Below are positions 1 to 8,073 of a stretch of 64,000 bases of DNA, one piece after another; the stretch's first letter is position 1, and each line of letters starts with the position of its first letter. This DNA comes from Moellerella sp963519845 (GTDB lineage: Bacteria > Pseudomonadota > Gammaproteobacteria > Enterobacterales > Enterobacteriaceae). The notes beneath the pieces are model-generated. The model saw only the letters and a program-made list of their open reading frames with translations, was not told where the DNA came from and did no database searches. Location of the stretch: positions 1-64,000 of the forward strand of contig CAUQNX010000006.1 of the NCBI GenBank assembly GCA_963519845.1, read 5' to 3'. Made by a program: the position numbers and the translations under genes.

Positions 1-546
1 TACCTGAAAATCAGATTGTTTTTTAATTGAGAGCGACTTCCCAGAGTGATTTATCTCTCTTAAGTTGGTCATATTTTACTGGGAAGCGGTTCACAAAATG
101 GATAGAGGTGTATTGGTGAGATTGAAATATGTAGATCGGTGAAGTAATCAAAAAACGCATATCAGGGTGCTAAAGGAGCTAAAAAATATTATATCTAGAG
201 ATATAATCTAATCCCACAGTTAATCAAATTAGAATCAACTATTTAAATTGAGTTTAGATATATGTTATGTCAAAAAAATTGTATTACTATTATTGAATGT
301 TACTTTCCAACATAACTTTTTGCTTAGTGTTAATTCACATTTTTTTGTGAGGTTACTCTAAAAAAGAATATTTACTGGATAAACTGATATCATTTATTGA
401 TTAATCTATAAGAATTGAGTGATCTCCTAGCTGAAATAATTTCATATTGGCCGTGAATACCTCGACAAACAGAGGTGCTTTCGTTAGATTGATTAGCAAT
501 CTAGAAGTCTATACGTGTGAAAGTGGATAAGCAAGGAGGAGTGGTA
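1..546. other. Gene-free region upstream of metA
   Basis: No convincing reading frame or RNA gene was found here. The stretch is AT-rich. A short inverted repeat (ACCTC at 459-463 and GAGGT at 472-476) and a MetJ-like operator lie close to metA. No end of an rRNA operon was recognisable, although E. coli has rrnE not far upstream of metA. Confidence 0.5.
495..518 (+). promoter_or_regulatory. Candidate MetJ operator (met boxes) before metA
   Basis: Three consecutive 8-mers resemble the met box AGACGTCT: AGCAATCT (5 of 8), AGAAGTCT (7 of 8) and ATACGTGT (6 of 8). They run directly into the metA ribosome-binding site. MetJ with S-adenosylmethionine represses metA in enterobacteria through tandem boxes of this kind. 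The middle box is good and the flanking ones are weak, so this is an inference. Confidence 0.45.
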
Positions 547-1476
547 ATGCCTATTCGATTACCAGATGAATTACCAGCGGTGAATTTTCTTCGTGAAGAA
601 AATGTTTTCGTTATGACATCTACAAGAGCAGCAATTCAAAATATCCGTCCATTAAAAGTGCTTTTGTTAAATCTGATGCCAAAGAAAATAGAAACGGAGA
701 ATCAATTTTTACGCTTACTTTCTAATACTCCTTTGCAGGTAGATATTCAGCTATTACGTATTGATAAACGCGAGTCGAAAAATACTTCAGCAGAGCATCT
801 TGATACCTTCTATTGTGATTTTGAGGATATTCAACATCAGAATTTTGATGGCCTTATTGTTACTGGGGCACCACTCGGGTTGGTTGAATTTGATGATGTG
901 GCTTATTGGCAGCAAATCGAAAAAATTATTCATTGGGCAAAAGAGCATGTTACATCAACACTCTTTGTTTGCTGGGCGGTACAGGCTGCTTTTAAGGTTT
1001 TGTATGGATTACCAAAATTGACGCGAGAAGATAAGTTATCCGGTGTCTATCTGCATAATACGGCTGAATCTTATGGATTACTAACGCGTGGTTTTGATGC
1101 TAATTTTTTTGCGCCTCATTCGCGCTATGCTGATTTTCCTGAAGATTATATTCGAGAGCATACCGATCTTGATATTCTTGCCTCTTCGCCTGAAGTAGGG
1201 GTTTATCTCTGCGCTTCTAAAGATAAGAGGATGGCATTTGTCACTGGGCATCCAGAATATGACGTCGATACACTGGCTAAAGAATTTTGGCGTGATGAAG
1301 AGGCAGGGCTTGCACCTAAGATCCCTTGTAATTATTTTAACCAAAATGATCCCAATCAAGCCCCTATGCTCACTTGGCGCAGTCACGGAGCCTTACTTTT
1401 TTCAAATTGGTTAAACTATTATGTTTATCAAATTACACCCTACGATCTTAGCGATATGAATCCGACATTAGATTAA
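547..1476 (+). CDS. metA: Homoserine O-succinyltransferase
   Basis: MetA transfers succinyl from succinyl-CoA to homoserine, the first committed step of methionine synthesis, in the cytoplasm. The 309-residue protein has the same length as E. coli MetA and aligns without obvious gaps. The acyl-enzyme cysteine is Cys142 in the VCWAVQ motif, and the His/Glu pair lies in VTGHPEYD. Residue 111 is Gly in GAPLGLV, which in this family goes with succinyl rather than acetyl specificity. The frame stays open to a GTG at 517, but the ATG at 547 is the start: it follows AAGGAGG at the right distance and restores the family N-terminus MPIR. MetJ control is likely from the upstream met-box-like repeats. 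No aceBAK follows it here, unlike in E. coli. Confidence 0.97.
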   Translation: MPIRLPDELPAVNFLREENVFVMTSTRAAIQNIRPLKVLLLNLMPKKIETENQFLRLLSNTPLQVDIQLLRIDKRESKNTSAEHLDTFYCDFEDIQHQNFDGLIVTGAPLGLVEFDDVAYWQQIEKIIHWAKEHVTSTLFVCWAVQAAFKVLYGLPKLTREDKLSGVYLHNTAESYGLLTRGFDANFFAPHSRYADFPEDYIREHTDLDILASSPEVGVYLCASKDKRMAFVTGHPEYDVDTLAKEFWRDEEAGLAPKIPCNYFNQNDPNQAPMLTWRSHGALLFSNWLNYYVYQITPYDLSDMNPTLD

Positions 1477-1533
1477 TTAAAAATAATATCGTTAAATAAT
1501 TATTTTCTATTTTAAGAGTAATAGCTAGCGGAA

Positions 1534-1562
1534 TAAAAAAGCAGAGAAGATCTTCTCTGCTT
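1534..1562 (-). terminator. Rho-independent terminator of edd-eda
   Basis: A perfect palindrome, GCAGAGAAGA followed by TCTTCTCTGC, is followed on the minus strand by a run of six T. It sits just beyond the eda stop codon. It may also stop metA reading the other way, but the T run favours the minus strand. Confidence 0.85.
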
Positions 1563-1592
1563 ATGATGAAGATAAATATATCATCCAGTTAA

Positions 1593-2234
1593 CTAGGCTT
1601 TGGCACCTGCAACGGCATCTTTGGCTAGTTGGGTGATACGATCATAGTCACCTTGCGCCAAGGCATCAGCAGGGACAATCCAAGAACCGCCAATACAGAG
1701 TACGTTATCTAGCGCTAAATAGTTACGATAGTTAGCCGGCGAAATTCCACCAGTAGGGCAGAAGCGAATATGTGCGAAAGGTCCTGAAATAGCCTTAAGC
1801 GCATTAACGCCGCCATTGGCCTCTGCTGGAAAGAATTTGAACTCTTTCAATCCGTGATCCATACCTAACATTAATTCAGATACAGTACAGATCCCTGGGA
1901 TCAGTGGAATAGGTCCTTTACAGGCTGCTTGCAGTAAATTTTCAGTTAAACCTGGGCTAATAGCGAATTGTGCACCAGCGTCAGTCACCGCTTTAAGCTG
2001 CTGAGGATTGGTTACTGTACCCGCACCAACGATCGCATCAGGCACTTCTTTTGCGATTAAACGAATGGCTTCAATCGCACACTCGGTTCGTAATGTGACC
2101 TCTAAGACTCTAACGCCGCCACTGACTAATGCTTTTGCCAGAGGAACGGCCTGAGACAGCTCATTGATAACAATAACGGGTACGATTGGACCTGTTGTTA
2201 ATATTTGTTCGGCAGTAGTTTTCCAATTATTCAT
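1593..2234 (-). CDS. eda: KDPG/KHG aldolase
   Basis: Eda splits 2-keto-3-deoxy-6-phosphogluconate into pyruvate and glyceraldehyde 3-phosphate, the last step of the Entner-Doudoroff pathway, and also acts on 4-hydroxy-2-oxoglutarate. The 213-residue protein matches E. coli Eda almost throughout. It carries the catalytic Glu in LEVTLRTE, the Schiff-base Lys in KEFKFFPAE, and the phosphate-binding GGISPAN and GGSW segments. Two ATGs stand in tandem at 2237 and 2234; the second lies 7 bases from AGGA and gives the E. coli length. It follows edd by about 50 bases on the same strand, so the two should be cotranscribed from the GntR-controlled promoter upstream of edd. Confidence 0.97.
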   Translation of the reverse strand: MNNWKTTAEQILTTGPIVPVIVINELSQAVPLAKALVSGGVRVLEVTLRTECAIEAIRLIAKEVPDAIVGAGTVTNPQQLKAVTDAGAQFAISPGLTENLLQAACKGPIPLIPGICTVSELMLGMDHGLKEFKFFPAEANGGVNALKAISGPFAHIRFCPTGGISPANYRNYLALDNVLCIGGSWIVPADALAQGDYDRITQLAKDAVAGAKA

Positions 2235-2286
2235 CATTCTATCCTATAAGGTATATATCAACTGATACCATTACTTGCGTGATTAA

Positions 2287-4134
2287 TTAAATATAAAGAC
2301 TACAGGCACCTTCTTCCGCACCTGTTAAATTTGAGCGAAGTGCACCAAATAGCTCACGTCCGCAACCGTCACGCTCTGAGCTTAAGTCGATAGGATAAGC
2401 TTGTCGAGATGCTAATTCTTGTTCATCGACCAACAGCGTCAGCTCACCTGTTTTACCATTTACTCGAATAATATCACCATCTTGCACTTTAGCGAGTAGG
2501 CCCCCTGAATATGCTTCAGGTGTGACATGAATGGCAGAGGGGACTTTGCCTGAAGCGCCTGATAATCGACCATCAGTCACTAGCGCCACTTTATACCCGC
2601 GATCCATCAATACACCCAATGGCGGCATCAATTTATGTAGCTCAGGCATACCATTGGCTTTGGGGCCTTGAAAACGGACAACGATAACGCAATCCTGATT
2701 AAGAGCGCCAGAATCAAACTGAGCAGTAATATCATGTTGGCTATTAAACACCACGGCTGGCGCTTCAATAATTTGATTTTCTTCAGGGACTGCGGATGTT
2801 TTCATCACCGCACGGCCTAGATTACCGGAAAGAACGCGGGTGCCGCCATGGGCTGAGAATGGTTGATTAATATCTGCGATCACTTGTGCATCTAAGCTAG
2901 TGACTGTTCCTGCACGCCAATCGAGTTTACCCTCATTCAGCCATGGTTCTAAGGTGTAGTTGGAGAGACCAAAACCAGCGACTGTATCAACATCATGATG
3001 AAGTAGACCTTTTGATAACAGTTGTTGAACTAATAATGCAACACCACCAGCGGCATGAAACTGATTAATATCTGCGGAACCATTCGGGTAGATACGACAA
3101 ATTAACGGAACTTCTGAGGATAACTCAGAAAAATCATCCCAATTAATAATAATACCCGCTGAGCGAGCAATGGCGACAAGGTGCATAGTCAGATTAGTTG
3201 AACCACCAGTAGCCAGCAATCCAACAATACCATTTACGATCACTTTTTCATTAACCAAGCGACCAAGCGGTAAATAGTGATCTGATTGTTCTGTTAGGCG
3301 TGTGATTTGGCGAGCGGCTGCTTTGGTTAATTCTTCACGCAGTGGCGTATCAGGATGAACAAATGAGGAACCGGGGAGGTGTAAACCCATCATTTCCATC
3401 ATCATTTGATTCGAGTTTGCTGTGCCATAGAAGGTACAGGTGCCGATCCCATGATAAGAGGCGGCTTCAGCGGCTAATAATGCTTCTCTATCGGCTTTTC
3501 CTTCGGTATATAGCTGACGAATACGCACTTTTTCTTTATTGGGCAGGCCTGTACTCATAGGTCCTGCAGGAATAAAAATAGCCGGAAGATGGCCAAATGC
3601 CAGTGCGCCTATCATTAATCCTGGGACGATTTTATCGCAAATTCCCAGATACAATGCGCCATCGAACATATTATGAGATAGGCCAACAGCGGTAGACATA
3701 GCGATAACATCACGGCTCAGTAAGGAAATTTCCATACCATCTTGGCCCTGAGTCACACCATCACACATAGCGGGAACACCGGCTGCAACTTGGCCAACAG
3801 CACCAAGCTCATTAAGGGCCTTTTTAATAATTTCAGGATAGAGCTCATAGGGACGATGCGCTGATAACATATCATTATATGAACTGACGATAGCAATATC
3901 TGAATGAAGCATATTCTTTAGCGTCGATTTTTCATCTGGCTGGCAAGCCGCAAAGCCGTGAGCTAAATTACCACAGGCGAGTTGAGCACGGTGTACCGTT
4001 TTACTTCTCGCTTTCTCAATTTTGGCTAAATATTGAGCTCGGCTGACTTTGGAGCGTTCAATAATACGGTCTGTGATCTGCTTAACCTTTAGATTTAGCG
4101 GAGAAACAGCGAGAGACTGATGTTGATTGATCAT
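2287..4134 (-). CDS. edd: 6-phosphogluconate dehydratase
   Basis: Edd dehydrates 6-phosphogluconate to KDPG in the Entner-Doudoroff pathway. It is a [4Fe-4S] enzyme of the IlvD/Edd family. Conserved cysteine motifs are LACGN (Cys54), MCDGVTQG (Cys124) and GICDK (Cys166), and the family segments LATGGSTN and TDGRLSGASGK are intact. The protein has 615 residues against 603 in E. coli; the extra residues form an N-terminal extension before the region aligning with E. coli Met1. The ATG has GGAG 9 bases upstream. A GntR-type operator and a CRP-like site lie in the upstream intergenic region, so gluconate induction and catabolite control are expected. The partner genes gntR-gntK-gntU lie 39 kb away in this window. 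Confidence 0.97.
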   Translation of the reverse strand: MINQHQSLAVSPLNLKVKQITDRIIERSKVSRAQYLAKIEKARSKTVHRAQLACGNLAHGFAACQPDEKSTLKNMLHSDIAIVSSYNDMLSAHRPYELYPEIIKKALNELGAVGQVAAGVPAMCDGVTQGQDGMEISLLSRDVIAMSTAVGLSHNMFDGALYLGICDKIVPGLMIGALAFGHLPAIFIPAGPMSTGLPNKEKVRIRQLYTEGKADREALLAAEAASYHGIGTCTFYGTANSNQMMMEMMGLHLPGSSFVHPDTPLREELTKAAARQITRLTEQSDHYLPLGRLVNEKVIVNGIVGLLATGGSTNLTMHLVAIARSAGIIINWDDFSELSSEVPLICRIYPNGSADINQFHAAGGVALLVQQLLSKGLLHHDVDTVAGFGLSNYTLEPWLNEGKLDWRAGTVTSLDAQVIADINQPFSAHGGTRVLSGNLGRAVMKTSAVPEENQIIEAPAVVFNSQHDITAQFDSGALNQDCVIVVRFQGPKANGMPELHKLMPPLGVLMDRGYKVALVTDGRLSGASGKVPSAIHVTPEAYSGGLLAKVQDGDIIRVNGKTGELTLLVDEQELASRQAYPIDLSSERDGCGRELFGALRSNLTGAEEGACSLYI

Positions 4135-4194
4135 AATGAATGCTCCATTTTCCAGACTTGCTTTGTCAGTTGTTATTTCTGATGTTATATCGAT

Positions 4195-4210
4195 ATGTTA
4201 CCGGTAACAT
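4195..4210. promoter_or_regulatory. GntR operator in front of edd
   Basis: ATGTTACCGGTAACAT is a perfect 16-bp palindrome matching the operator type of E. coli GntR. The central 14 bases occur again at 44011-44024 in front of gntK. GntR is encoded in this window. It lies about 60 bases upstream of the edd start, a fitting place for repression. Confidence 0.85.
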
Positions 4211-4263
4211 TGTTGAATGAAAAAGCAAATGATGCAATCATCTTAAGTGACTATCATGTTTAT

Positions 4264-4281
4264 ATGTGATCTCTATCAAAC
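4264..4281. promoter_or_regulatory. CRP-like site between edd and the DUF1460 gene
   Basis: TGTGA-TCTCTA-TCAAA matches the CRP consensus TGTGA-N6-TCACA at 9 of 10 core positions. It lies in the divergent region between edd and the DUF1460 gene, 130 bases upstream of edd. Catabolite control of edd is the natural reading. Confidence 0.5.
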
Positions 4282-4335
4282 TTCCTAGCAGAAATCCTAA
4301 AGTGATCTTGTTTGATGAATCGGCCTTATTGAATT

Positions 4336-4360
4336 GTGTTTAAATGGGGGGGTTAAACAC
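4336..4360. repeat. Inverted repeat with a G7 loop
   Basis: GTGTTTAA and TTAAACAC form a perfect 8-bp inverted repeat around a 9-base loop that contains seven consecutive G. It stands about 60 bases before the DUF1460 gene. Its role is unknown; it could be an operator or a hairpin at the start of that transcript. Confidence 0.5.
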
Positions 4361-4421
4361 CCTGATGCGCAGTTTTTCTGGGAAAAAACCAACAAACTAA
4401 GGGAAATAAATATAGGATAGC

Positions 4422-5210
4422 ATGAAGAAAATAAAACCGTTTTACTCGTTATTGATAATGCTCGCTATTGTGTTTCCTATTTGGGGAAATGCGCAGGAAA
4501 TGAAGCTGGATGATGACTCAAAAAATAAACTCAACATCATCTTTGCAGATAGCAATATTAAAAATAATAATCGCGATGCTAAAATCAAAAAGATCAGTAG
4601 CTATTTTATTGATACACCCTATAACAGCAATATATTAGATCAAAATCGATTTTTTAAAGAGATCTTAACGGCCAATTTAACGGCTGTCGATTGTTTGACC
4701 TTTATCGAATATGTCGAAGCGATAAAACGTTCAGAAAATTTGGCGAGCTTTAAAACTAATTTAATTAATATTCGCTATTTTGACCAAACCGTCAGCTATG
4801 CGAAACGAAAGCACTTTTTTACCGATTGGACGCTTGATAATAATCAAATTCAGGATATTACTGCGGAAATCAGCGCAAATAGCGTCAGCGTGAGTAAGCA
4901 GATAAATAAAAAAACAGAGAGTGATGTCTATATTCGAGGATTACCAATAACTAAACGCAATATCCAGTATATACCGGTAGATAAAGTGGATGATAATCTA
5001 TTATCCGCGTTACAAACTGGTGATTATGTCGGTATTTATTCGAATAAAATAGGTTTAGATGTCTCTCATGTAGGTATTATTATTCGTGATAAAGAGACCA
5101 TTTATTATCGAAATGCTTCTTCTCTTAAAAAACATCTAAAAGTAATTGATACCCCATTTCTACAATATATACAGGGGAAAAAGGGCATCATTATTTATCG
5201 TGCCAATTAG
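4422..5210 (+). CDS. Exported DUF1460 (NlpC/P60-like amidase) protein
   Basis: This 262-residue protein has a cleavable signal peptide (about residues 1-25, ending near WGNAQ), so it should act in the periplasm or be surface-exposed. It resembles the DUF1460 family, a papain-like fold related to NlpC/P60 cell-wall amidases. The putative nucleophile is Cys91 in AVDCLTFIEYVEA and the putative histidine is His216 in DVSHVGIII. Such enzymes are thought to act on peptidoglycan or N-acetylmuramoyl-linked substrates; the substrate here is unknown. It stands alone, divergent from edd. The SD is weak (AGGA). The family call is from motifs only. Confidence 0.75.
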   Translation: MKKIKPFYSLLIMLAIVFPIWGNAQEMKLDDDSKNKLNIIFADSNIKNNNRDAKIKKISSYFIDTPYNSNILDQNRFFKEILTANLTAVDCLTFIEYVEAIKRSENLASFKTNLINIRYFDQTVSYAKRKHFFTDWTLDNNQIQDITAEISANSVSVSKQINKKTESDVYIRGLPITKRNIQYIPVDKVDDNLLSALQTGDYVGIYSNKIGLDVSHVGIIIRDKETIYYRNASSLKKHLKVIDTPFLQYIQGKKGIIIYRAN

Positions 5211-5233
5211 TTTTCTCTTCTCTAATTTACAAT

Positions 5234-6397
5234 TCACGGCATTGCATATTGATAGCTAATCTCTGATAACTGTGACTCCTCAAGCTGCTCTGTAACCCGC
5301 AAAAAACGAATAAAATATTCTTGTATAGGATCAAAGAGACTTGAATTCAGGTTTAAATCTTGGCGATATCTTGTCTGATTATTTTCTCGGTCAATAATCA
5401 ATATTCTACGGTTATCACCGACACCTAGTTGAGCCATTAAATAGTCTTTACTGGCAATTAACTCATTCAATTTTTGATATCCTGTCTCAGCGAGAACTTG
5501 ATAATTAGGTTGTGAAAATGAGTAATAGAGAATTGAATTTAATTTTCGAGATGGTTCTTCCGCTAATAAAAAGACGCTTTCAGGATGGTATTGGTAAGCC
5601 TGTGTTATTCTTAATGGTAGCCATTTATGAGCTAATAGCTTTTGCGCTTGCATATCTAAACGTATTTCGAGTGAGCCAACAGCAAAAGCATAGTTGTACC
5701 AAAGAGTTAGCTGATCGCCATTAGAGGCAAAAATATATTGAGCGCCAGCCTCTGGCTTGGCAGGATAAAAATTCTCTACAAGTGTCGATATATCGGCGAT
5801 TTTTTGCCAATTAGCACCAAGATCGGGACTAAGATAGATCCCCTCTTGATTTGCATAAATAAGTGACTTTTTATTCTTAGCCATAAATAGTTTTCCATCG
5901 GCCATAAAGGGCCTTTGGGAATTAGACTCCTCTTCCCATTTAATTAAATCGGATATTGTGTTATTAGCCAGATCAACAATAATTCGACCATCCTGCATAA
6001 ATATAACGCATTGTATCTCTGAGCAGGCGGCATTATAAATATAACCTACTTGTTTATCTAAGAAGTGCACACCTTGTTGATCTGAAAACAGCAACTGGTA
6101 TTGTAATTTTTTATTGTCATAGATTGAAGAGTAACTTGATGAGTAGCGAGAAGTATAATCTAACATTTCATCAGCGTTTTTTTCAATATAACTATTGCCG
6201 ACAATTAATATTCCTTTGGGGCTGAGGTAATGATTAAACCATTCATCTTCAGAAAATTGAGTCGCAATAGTATTGGCGCTATTTTTCCATCGCCAGTCAG
6301 GATAAATGCCATTAAAAGAATAAAAATAACTGATAATTATACTAATAGAAAATAGCAGCGTAAGGATAATAAAACGAATACTGAGCAAGGGGTTCAT
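5234..6397 (-). CDS. Unknown membrane-anchored protein with an Asp-box-like motif
   Basis: I do not recognise this 387-residue protein. It begins with a hydrophobic segment (about residues 8-27) that would anchor it or act as an uncleaved signal, followed by a soluble region expected outside the cytoplasm. The stretch SPDLGANWQKI resembles the Asp-box of BNR/sialidase-type beta-propellers, and repeated short hydrophobic strands fit a propeller. Two cysteines close together (SEIQC area) could form a disulfide. Its start overlaps the stop of the upstream gene by 4 bases, so the two are translationally coupled and probably work together. Confidence 0.75.
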   Translation of the reverse strand: MNPLLSIRFIILTLLFSISIIISYFYSFNGIYPDWRWKNSANTIATQFSEDEWFNHYLSPKGILIVGNSYIEKNADEMLDYTSRYSSSYSSIYDNKKLQYQLLFSDQQGVHFLDKQVGYIYNAACSEIQCVIFMQDGRIIVDLANNTISDLIKWEEESNSQRPFMADGKLFMAKNKKSLIYANQEGIYLSPDLGANWQKIADISTLVENFYPAKPEAGAQYIFASNGDQLTLWYNYAFAVGSLEIRLDMQAQKLLAHKWLPLRITQAYQYHPESVFLLAEEPSRKLNSILYYSFSQPNYQVLAETGYQKLNELIASKDYLMAQLGVGDNRRILIIDRENNQTRYRQDLNLNSSLFDPIQEYFIRFLRVTEQLEESQLSEISYQYAMP

Positions 6398-7677
6398 ATA
6401 TGTAACTCCATGATGTAATCCGATTTGGCTGCTTTTCTGCGTAAATAACGTAAAAAATAGTAAGATTGATAAGAGTATCTGGCTATTGAGGAGACTCGAT
6501 AATAGATGGCAGATGATAAACCGATAATAAAAAATATAGCCAGCATTAAGCTAGTTATCATCAATAATATTGGAGGCATAAAATAAATAAAATCGAGCCA
6601 ATCCCAATGATCCCAGTAATTTCCTCGTTCATAAACAGTCACAATGCTATTACCCAGCGCAATCATCATAACGAACAGAATAATAAAAATACTAAATAGG
6701 CTTAGGGCTTTATATAGAGTTCTCTCCGAAGGATAACCGTTAGTGAGGGTTAAATAAGCCAGCTTATCTTGATGATTAAAGATACCTAATACCTTTGGAT
6801 TTGCAGGATCTTGCTTATTTTTAGTGTATATCACTTCGACAGGATCATTAGGGGCGATAAAAAAGGGATGAGTACGGCGATGAATTGGCTGAGGTGCTAA
6901 TACTGGCGTAATAATTTTAGTACTAGTGACAAATGATTTAGTACCTGTAGAAAAAACAGTGCTATTAATCTCATAAGAGGATCTATGAGTTGAAACTGTG
7001 TATTGGGCTATTTTCATCTTACGGACTAAATCCGTGGGATTGATCACAATGTTATCATCAAGTTTTAGCGCTAATAATTTGTCATTCGCTACTTTTAATT
7101 TTTTAAGCGCTGGATTTTTAATACCCGGTATTTTTAACAAAACCGAATTAGGCTCGATTTTATATTGATGATGAATAATTTTATCTAATGCGTTTAATAT
7201 TCGTTTTCTATTGGGATGAATAAGTAGCCAAGTTTTATAGAGAGCACTAAATAAATAACAGATCCCCACTAAGGAAATACAAGAACAGATGATCATTAAT
7301 AGACCGAAAATAAGATTATCACTATAGTCGACGGCCAGAAAAAAGCTGGCAACAAAAATAATCAGACTAGCGAAACCAAGCAGATAATGCATTTTAATTT
7401 TTCTATTAAATGTAAAGCTTCTATCTGGTTCGATTCTACCTTTAGTTTCATGATAAACCCAGTGTATCCAATAGCTTCCATCAATAAGCTGATGAGCACC
7501 AATTTGTAATTGATCGCCGGGTTCTAGGGCTTTTAATAGTTTTAAACTATCCTCAAAATCTTCTATATTACAAAAGAAAACTAAATCAGATGCGATCAGC
7601 CTCGCCATCCCTGTAGGGGCGACGTTACGATAATGACACTTTTCAAGGGTAACATGGAAAAATTGTGGTTTTATCAT
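6394..7677 (-). CDS. Unknown multi-span membrane protein
   Basis: This 427-residue protein is not recognised. It has a soluble N-terminal part, two hydrophobic spans near residues 97-147, a large soluble middle part (about 150-320), and two more spans near 325-347 and 368-393. The layout suggests an inner-membrane protein with both domains on one side. It is the first gene of a two-gene operon with the Asp-box protein (4-base overlap). The SD is poor (AAGAAA). Both genes look AT-rich and may be lineage-specific. Confidence 0.72.
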   Translation of the reverse strand: MIKPQFFHVTLEKCHYRNVAPTGMARLIASDLVFFCNIEDFEDSLKLLKALEPGDQLQIGAHQLIDGSYWIHWVYHETKGRIEPDRSFTFNRKIKMHYLLGFASLIIFVASFFLAVDYSDNLIFGLLMIICSCISLVGICYLFSALYKTWLLIHPNRKRILNALDKIIHHQYKIEPNSVLLKIPGIKNPALKKLKVANDKLLALKLDDNIVINPTDLVRKMKIAQYTVSTHRSSYEINSTVFSTGTKSFVTSTKIITPVLAPQPIHRRTHPFFIAPNDPVEVIYTKNKQDPANPKVLGIFNHQDKLAYLTLTNGYPSERTLYKALSLFSIFIILFVMMIALGNSIVTVYERGNYWDHWDWLDFIYFMPPILLMITSLMLAIFFIIGLSSAIYYRVSSIARYSYQSYYFLRYLRRKAAKSDYIMELHI

Positions 7678-8073
7678 TGTATTTCTTTATTATTTTTTCA
7701 TTTATCTAAAGTAGTGACCATCATTAAAGATAGCATTTAAAATAAGATACTCAGGGATACTTCTATGTTTTTTATCATTCAACCTATGTCGATGATAATT
7801 ATATCATAGATTTTTCATTTTATTATTTTCTGTTTTTTATAATCAAGACGAAATATTAAATTATGCGATTGTCGCAAATATCAGTAATAAAAATAAATCT
7901 ATTTCTGCGAATAAGTTTCGGCTGCCGATAACAAAAAATCGAGTAATAGGATATTTAACAAATTGAAAAAGTCTCAACTTGGCAAAGTCATTTAACTTAA
8001 ATAATTGTGCTAAGATGAATGTTTGCACAATTTCAGTTTTTATCGGTTGAGTTTCGTCTGGGGAGATAAGTGA
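7678..8073. other. Intergenic region upstream of metH
   Basis: No gene is visible. Near metH there is a weak MetR-like site at 7964-7976 (TGAA-N5-CTCA, one mismatch from TGAA-N5-TTCA) and a long inverted repeat. No cobalamin riboswitch signature was seen. Confidence 0.45.
8003..8032. repeat. Inverted repeat in the metH leader
   Basis: AATTGTGC (8003-8010) and GCACAATT (8025-8032) are perfect 8-base arms around a 14-base loop, ending 41 bases before the metH start. It could be a hairpin in the 5' untranslated region or an operator. No known metH element is matched. Confidence 0.5.

Noticed and set aside
1..60. End of an rRNA operon upstream of metA, as in E. coli
   Set aside because: No 5S sequence or typical rrn terminator could be recognised.
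1081..1386. 101-codon minus-strand frame opposite metA
   Set aside because: It is a shadow of the metA coding sequence, which is conserved in full.
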